From: CAYHWW01 sp964360145
GTDB lineage: Bacteria; Bdellovibrionota; UBA1018; CAYHWW01
DNA length: 17,096 bases
Direction: 5' to 3'
Assembly: GCA_964360145.1 (NCBI GenBank)
Contig: CAYHWW010000059.1
Location: 1-17,096 of the forward strand
This document shows positions 12,959 to 17,096 of the stretch, in pieces (the stretch's first letter is position 1; each line of letters opens with the position of its first letter). A model generated the notes under the pieces. The model had not been told where the DNA came from. It made no database searches and worked only from the letters and a program-made list of their open reading frames with translations. The position numbers and the translations under genes are program-made.

Positions 12959-13852
12959 TCAACGCACGGCGGCGACTTGGGCGATCCAGGAGAAGTAGTT
13001 TTCGCCAAACTCCGTGCGAGCGTAGTCGGACTGGCCCAGGGGCACTTCTTTTTTGCGTCGGCTATGGTCGCCGTCCCAGTAGCAGTGGGTACTCTTGAAA
13101 CCTGCCTCTGTGAGGGCATCACGCAACTCCATGATGGTCCACACCCGCCAGTCGTAGGTGAAGGCGTCCACAAGTTTTTTACCATTGGGGAGTTTGAAGT
13201 GGATGGCGTATCGCCCCTCATGGGTAATGGGGTTGTAGGTTTTTTGGTGCCAGGTGTAGACGAAGCGTTTGGGCAGCGTGACGAGTTTTTTCCCGGCGTT
13301 GTAGGTGTCGGCCTTGATGGTGCGGGTCTCCCTGGCTTCCTCGATCATGCCGGGGCCGCCGGAAAGCTCGAGGACGAAGGTACCCCCGGGCTTCAGAGAT
13401 CGACGCACGCAGTCGAAATAGCGCAGCAGGGTTTCCCTCTTCTTGAAGATGAAGAATGAGAAGTTGCAAGCAATGGCCATGTCCGCCTTGGGTGTGGTGA
13501 CAGATAGAACGTTGTGAATGCGGATATCCAGTCGCTTGCGTTGGGCGGGGGTGAGCTGGTTCCGGTCCCGCAGATTGCCATAGGCCAGAGTCTCAGGGTC
13601 CAGATCCAGGCAAATAGCCCGATTTCCGGGGTCTCGTTTGACCCACCAGGACGAGAGCAGGTGGGTCCCAGCGAAATCTTCTCTTAGTATATGAGCACGG
13701 TGGCCGGTGAGATCCGCATGCATGAGGGCCAGCATGTCGGTGTGTACTTCTGGTTCCTGTACGGATTCTTCATAGAGTGCGTACTTGAGCAGAGTCTCCG
13801 GTTTTAGCCGGCGGGGGATCGCGGGGGTGACGAGTCGTCTTGCCGAGGGCAT
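12959..13852 (-). CDS. Class I SAM-dependent methyltransferase
   Basis: Likely transfers a methyl group from S-adenosylmethionine; acceptor unknown. In the 297-residue product, motif I reads REDFAGTHLLSSWW (57-70), a variant of the glycine-rich loop, followed by the acidic strand CLDLDPETL (81-89) that would hold the ribose. Later strands, ADMAIACNFSFFIF and LKPGGTFVLELSGG, fit motifs IV and VI of the Rossmann fold. The C-terminal part (TYNPITHEGRYAIHF, DAFTYDWRVWTIMELRDALTEAGF) is typical of small-molecule methyltransferases. The ATG at 13852 lies only 26 bp from the divergent acs start, so promoter elements must overlap the neighbouring genes. No clear Shine-Dalgarno. Confidence 0.85.
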   Translation of the reverse strand: MPSARRLVTPAIPRRLKPETLLKYALYEESVQEPEVHTDMLALMHADLTGHRAHILREDFAGTHLLSSWWVKRDPGNRAICLDLDPETLAYGNLRDRNQLTPAQRKRLDIRIHNVLSVTTPKADMAIACNFSFFIFKKRETLLRYFDCVRRSLKPGGTFVLELSGGPGMIEEARETRTIKADTYNAGKKLVTLPKRFVYTWHQKTYNPITHEGRYAIHFKLPNGKKLVDAFTYDWRVWTIMELRDALTEAGFKSTHCYWDGDHSRRKKEVPLGQSDYARTEFGENYFSWIAQVAAVR

Positions 13853-13878
13853 GCGTAGGTGGTTGTATAGCCTAAGCG

Positions 13879-15849
13879 ATGTCCTCTTCGAAGCTGAATC
13901 CCGATGACGCCCCTGAAGATTCCGGCATTATACCGGTGTCGTCTTCCTTTGCCGCCACTGCCTGGTGCGACGCAAAAACCTATAAAGAGATGTACAAGCT
14001 CTCCGTGGACAAGCCCGACTTGTTTTGGGGGGAGCACGGTGAGCGCCTCCAGTGGATGAAAAAGTGGACCAAGGTAAAGGACTGCACCTTTAAAGCGCCA
14101 GTGAAGATCCAGTGGTATCTGGAGGGCCAACTGAATGTGGCGGTCAACTGCGTGGACCGTCACCTGCGTACCAAGGCTGACCAGGCCGCCATTGTCTGGG
14201 AGTCCGATGATCCTGCAAAGCCCTCGCGCACGGTGACCTATCGGGAGCTGTACGAGCAGGTTTGCCGTTTGGCCAATGCCCTGAAAGCCGCCGGGGTAAA
14301 AAAGGGCCATCGAGTGACGATTTACCTGCCCATGATCCCTGAGGCCGCCTACGCCATGCTGGCCTGCGCTCGCATTGGCGCGGTCCACTCCGTGGTCTTC
14401 GGTGGTTTCTCCCCCGAGGCTTTGGCGGGGCGCATCCAAGATTGTGATTCCACCGTGCTCATCACTGCCGACGAAGGGTTACGGGGCGGCAAGACGGTAC
14501 CGCTGAAGGCCAACGCCGACGAGGCCATGACCAAGTGCCCTGGGGTGAAAACTGTCTTCGTGGTGAAGCACACCGGAGGCGCGGCCGCCATGAAGGCCGG
14601 TCGGGACCAGTGGTACGCGGACGTCGTGGCCAAGGAGCAGGTGGAGTGCAAGCCCGAGCCCATGGATTCCGAAGACCCTCTCTTTGTTTTGTACACGTCC
14701 GGCTCCACGGGAAAACCCAAGGGGGTGCTCCACACCACCGGCGGTTACCTCGTCTATGTCGCGATGACCCACCAGTACGTCTTCGATTACAAAAAGGGCG
14801 ACATCTATTGGTGTACCGCCGACGTGGGTTGGGTCACGGGGCACTCTTATGTGGTGTACGGCCCGCTGGCCAATGGGGCCACGACGATCATGTTCGAGGG
14901 CGTGCCCAACTATCCCGACTGCTCCCGTTTCTGGCAGGTGGTGGATAAGCACAAGGTCAGCATCTTCTACACGGCCCCCACCGCCATCCGCGCTTTGATG
15001 CGGGAGGGCGACGGCCCGGTGAAGAAGACTTCCCGGGGCACCATTCGATTGCTGGGCACCGTGGGCGAACCCATCAACCCCGAGGCATGGCTCTGGTACC
15101 ACCGCGTGGTGGGGGAGCGTCGCAGTCCCATCGTGGATACCTGGTGGCAAACAGAAACCGGCGGCATCATGATCTCACCGCTGCCCGGTGCCACCGACCT
15201 CAAGCCGGGGTCGGCGACCAAGCCCTTCTTCGGCGTGCGCCCCGTGGTGGTGGACAGCGAGGGCAAAGAACTGAAGGGGGCCTGTGAGGGCAACCTCTGC
15301 ATCGCCGATTCCTGGCCTGGGCAAATGAGAACAGTTTATGGTGACCACCAGAAGTTCGAGGACACCTATTTCAAGACCTTCCCAGGCAAGTATTTCACCG
15401 GTGATGGCTGTCGCCGGGACGAGGATGGCTATTATTGGATCACGGGCCGGGTGGACGACGTCATCAATGTGGCGGGCCATCGCTTGGGCACCGCCGAGAT
15501 CGAGAGCGCCTTGGTGGGCCATCAATCCGTGGCGGAAGCCGCCGTGGTGGGGGCGCCCCACGACGTGAAGGGCTTGGCCATTTATGCCTATGTGACTTTG
15601 AAGACGGGTATCGAGCCGTCGGATCGTCTGAAGAAAGAGCTCGCGGACTGGGTGAGTCGCGCCATCTCCCCCATCGCCAAACCCGAGTGGATCCAGTGGG
15701 CACCGGGCCTGCCGAAAACGCGCTCCGGCAAGATCATGCGGCGCATCCTCCGCAAGATCGTCCACCACGAGGAGAGCGGCATCGGTGACACGTCGACGCT
15801 TGCCGACCCGGCGGTGGTGCAGGATTTGCTTAAAGGGCGGTTGAACTAG
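13879..15849 (+). CDS. acs: Acetyl-CoA synthetase (acetate-CoA ligase)
   Basis: Cytoplasmic enzyme making acetyl-CoA from acetate, ATP and CoA through acetyl-AMP. The 656-residue length is standard. The N-terminal ACS segment (YKEMYKLSVDKPDLFWGEHGERLQW) is present. The AMP-binding loop YTSGSTGKPKG begins at residue 272. The core motif DTWWQTETGG and the hinge YWITGRVDDVINVAGHRLGTAEIE follow. The C-terminal lysine motif PKTRSGK carries K618, the residue that is acetylated in many Acs enzymes to switch activity off. WWQTETGG with GEPINPEAW fits acetate rather than long-chain substrates. Its divergent start is 26 bp from the methyltransferase gene. A weak TATA-like stretch at 13864-13871 would give a very short leader. 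The DUF4143 ATPase follows after 62 bp. Confidence 0.96.
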   Translation: MSSSKLNPDDAPEDSGIIPVSSSFAATAWCDAKTYKEMYKLSVDKPDLFWGEHGERLQWMKKWTKVKDCTFKAPVKIQWYLEGQLNVAVNCVDRHLRTKADQAAIVWESDDPAKPSRTVTYRELYEQVCRLANALKAAGVKKGHRVTIYLPMIPEAAYAMLACARIGAVHSVVFGGFSPEALAGRIQDCDSTVLITADEGLRGGKTVPLKANADEAMTKCPGVKTVFVVKHTGGAAAMKAGRDQWYADVVAKEQVECKPEPMDSEDPLFVLYTSGSTGKPKGVLHTTGGYLVYVAMTHQYVFDYKKGDIYWCTADVGWVTGHSYVVYGPLANGATTIMFEGVPNYPDCSRFWQVVDKHKVSIFYTAPTAIRALMREGDGPVKKTSRGTIRLLGTVGEPINPEAWLWYHRVVGERRSPIVDTWWQTETGGIMISPLPGATDLKPGSATKPFFGVRPVVVDSEGKELKGACEGNLCIADSWPGQMRTVYGDHQKFEDTYFKTFPGKYFTGDGCRRDEDGYYWITGRVDDVINVAGHRLGTAEIESALVGHQSVAEAAVVGAPHDVKGLAIYAYVTLKTGIEPSDRLKKELADWVSRAISPIAKPEWIQWAPGLPKTRSGKIMRRILRKIVHHEESGIGDTSTLADPAVVQDLLKGRLN

Positions 15850-15874
15850 TCTAAACGCGATGGCAAAAATCGTA

Positions 15875-15911
15875 CCTTGAAAATTCATACCAAAAGTATG
15901 AAAATTCAAGG
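15875..15911 (+). promoter_or_regulatory. Near-perfect 16-bp inverted repeat abutting the ATPase start codon
   Basis: CCTTGAAAATTCATAC (15875-15890), a 5-nt loop, then GTATGAAAATTCAAGG (15896-15911). Arms match at 14 of 16 positions. It is AT-rich against its surroundings and ends on the base before the ATG. TTGAAA and TATGAA inside it could serve as promoter boxes, though only 14 nt apart. A repressor site or a start-occluding hairpin is likely. Confidence 0.65.
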
Positions 15912-17045
15912 ATGGACGTCTCGCGCCACGAAAACCCCGAGCTCAAGGCCAGGCTCAAAGACTCGCCAATAGTGGCTATTTTAGGCCCTCGGCAGTGTGG
16001 CAAAACAACCCTGGCCCGCCAGTGCAAGCCAGCACATTACTTCGACATGGAACGCCCTGCGGATCTGGCGGCGCTGGAGAACCCCATGCAGGCCCTCCAG
16101 GGGTTGGTCGGCCTCATCGCCATCGACGAGGTCCAGAGGCGGCCTGATCTTTTTCCTGTTCTGCGGGTATTGGTGGATGAGAATCCCAAGGCTCGGTTTC
16201 TCATCCTGGGAAGCGCCTCCCGGGATCTCGTCCAACAAAGCTCTGAGACCTTGGCAGGCCGCATCTCTTATCTAAGGCTGGGGGGGTTCCAGACCGAAGA
16301 CTTGCCAGAAAAGCTCAAGGGCAAGCTCTGGCTCCGGGGGCGTTTCCCCCGCTCCGTGCTAGCCCGCAACGAGGCGGCAAGCCTGCTGTGGCGGCAAGAT
16401 TACATCTCCACCTTCCTGGAGCGGGACATCCCTCAGCTCGGTATCAACTTGCCTGCTGCGACATTGCGCCGATTCTGGACCATGGTGGCCCATTACCACG
16501 GGCAGCTGGTGAACTACTCCGAGCTCGGTAAGAGTTTTGGCGTGGGGGATATGACCGTGCGTAAGTACCTCGAGATCCTCGAAGGCACCTTCATGGTGAA
16601 GGCCTTGCAGCCCTGGCTGCCCAACGTGGGCAAGCGCTTGGTGAAAAGCCCCAAGCTCTATTTGACGGATAGTGGGCTCTTCCACGCGCTGTTGGATATT
16701 CGGGATCGCCGGGGGCTTTTAGCTCACCCTAAACTGGGAGCGTCCTGGGAGGGCCATGTATTGACGGAGCTGGAGTCCAAGCTCAATCCCCAGAACGTGC
16801 CGGTGTATTTCTGGGCTACCCATGCTGACGCGGAGCTGGATTTCTTCTGGTCCAAGGGCGGAAAGAACTACGGCGTGGAAGCCAAGTTCACAGATGCACC
16901 TCGGCTCACCCCTTCCATGCGTTCAGCCATGAAGGACCTCAAACTCCACCACCTCTGGGTCGTATACCCCGGCGAGCGACGCTACGAACTGGCGCCGAAA
17001 ATAGAGGCTGTTCCCTTTACCCAGTGGGTGAAAATGGGATTGTAA
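15912..17045 (+). CDS. AAA ATPase with DUF4143 (ATP-binding protein of the AAA_14/DUF4143 family)
   Basis: A stand-alone P-loop ATPase common in bacteria and archaea, of uncertain function. In the 377-residue product, Walker A is GPRQCGKTT (25-33), Walker B LIAIDEV (68-74), and the sensor-like strand FLILGSASRDL (96-106), followed by LAGRISYLRL. A winged-helix region follows (NYSELGKSFGVGDMTVRKYLEILEGTFMV). The DUF4143 C-terminal domain has YLTDSGLFHALL and a nuclease-like DAELDFFW...YGVEAKF pattern near residues 306-325. ATG 15912 fits the family's N-terminus. AAGG abuts the ATG with no spacer, so normal ribosome binding is unlikely; a leaderless mRNA is possible. It starts 62 bp after acs and is probably a separate unit controlled by the inverted repeat. 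The 51 bp after it hold nothing I can identify. Confidence 0.88.
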   Translation: MDVSRHENPELKARLKDSPIVAILGPRQCGKTTLARQCKPAHYFDMERPADLAALENPMQALQGLVGLIAIDEVQRRPDLFPVLRVLVDENPKARFLILGSASRDLVQQSSETLAGRISYLRLGGFQTEDLPEKLKGKLWLRGRFPRSVLARNEAASLLWRQDYISTFLERDIPQLGINLPAATLRRFWTMVAHYHGQLVNYSELGKSFGVGDMTVRKYLEILEGTFMVKALQPWLPNVGKRLVKSPKLYLTDSGLFHALLDIRDRRGLLAHPKLGASWEGHVLTELESKLNPQNVPVYFWATHADAELDFFWSKGGKNYGVEAKFTDAPRLTPSMRSAMKDLKLHHLWVVYPGERRYELAPKIEAVPFTQWVKMGL

Positions 17046-17096
17046 GCGCCGCCGCGCGCGGTGCCGGCATTCCTCAAAAACGAGGGTTCCCAGCGC

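Noticed and set aside
13066..13073. Single GGTCGCCG half-site in the methyltransferase gene
   Set aside because: Only half of the parS-like palindrome; such 7-8-mers (also CGGCGAC near 9904 and 12969) are expected from codon use.
1..17096. CRISPR array, rRNA, riboswitch or complete insertion sequence
   Set aside because: I saw no regularly spaced direct repeats, no rRNA signature, no recognised riboswitch core, and no second transposase; the RAYT is a domesticated-type single gene.

Overview
The window is dense, GC-rich bacterial DNA (about 60 % G+C by eye). It looks like a Gram-negative organism: there is a lipoprotein-type polyamine-binding protein, a predicted outer-membrane barrel protein ending in Phe, and a tRNA gene with an encoded CCA end. 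The acetyl-CoA synthetase and HU read as proteobacterial in the broad sense, but no gene fixes the lineage. The sequence may be a metagenomic or draft assembly, because one short patch (about 6573-6660) is made almost only of long G runs and breaks a gene.

Layout. (1) 1-860: the 3' part of a REP-associated tyrosine transposase (RAYT, Y1/HUH family), entering from the left edge. It ends in a pair of oppositely oriented copies of one small palindrome, the expected picture of a RAYT with its REP/BIME substrate. (2) 886-4653, minus strand: a complete polyamine ABC importer, potA-potB-potC-potD, with overlapping or nearly touching genes. Upstream on the same strand are a hup gene (HU) with its own promoter and terminator, an SH3-domain/outer-membrane barrel protein, and a membrane protein with an FHA-like N-terminus whose frame is interrupted in a 13-nt C tract. 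(3) 6943-7330: a repeat-rich island around tRNA-Thr(CGT). It holds a roughly 112-bp element with perfect 19-bp inverted ends, a deletion derivative of it directly after the tRNA, and a 20-bp inverted copy of the tRNA 3' end. (4) 7418-9957, plus strand: an exported polysaccharide deacetylase and an unrecognised 528-residue membrane protein, probably one operon. (5) 9962-12061: a parA-parB partition operon on the minus strand, with three perfect copies and one near copy of the palindrome GGTCGCCGCGGCGACC in and beside it, a strong candidate for its own parS centromere. (6) 12099-17045: a 2-oxoglutarate/Fe(II) oxygenase, a convergent SAM methyltransferase, a divergent acetyl-CoA synthetase, and an AAA/DUF4143 ATPase whose start codon directly follows a 37-bp inverted repeat.

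Most genes are ordinary housekeeping or transport functions. The less ordinary parts are the non-canonical parS-like sites with a MerR-domain ParA, the RAYT/REP doublet, the tRNA-linked palindromic element, the C-tract frameshift in the FHA/membrane gene, and the operator-like palindrome on the DUF4143 ATPase. All calls come from reading the sequence; no database search was run.
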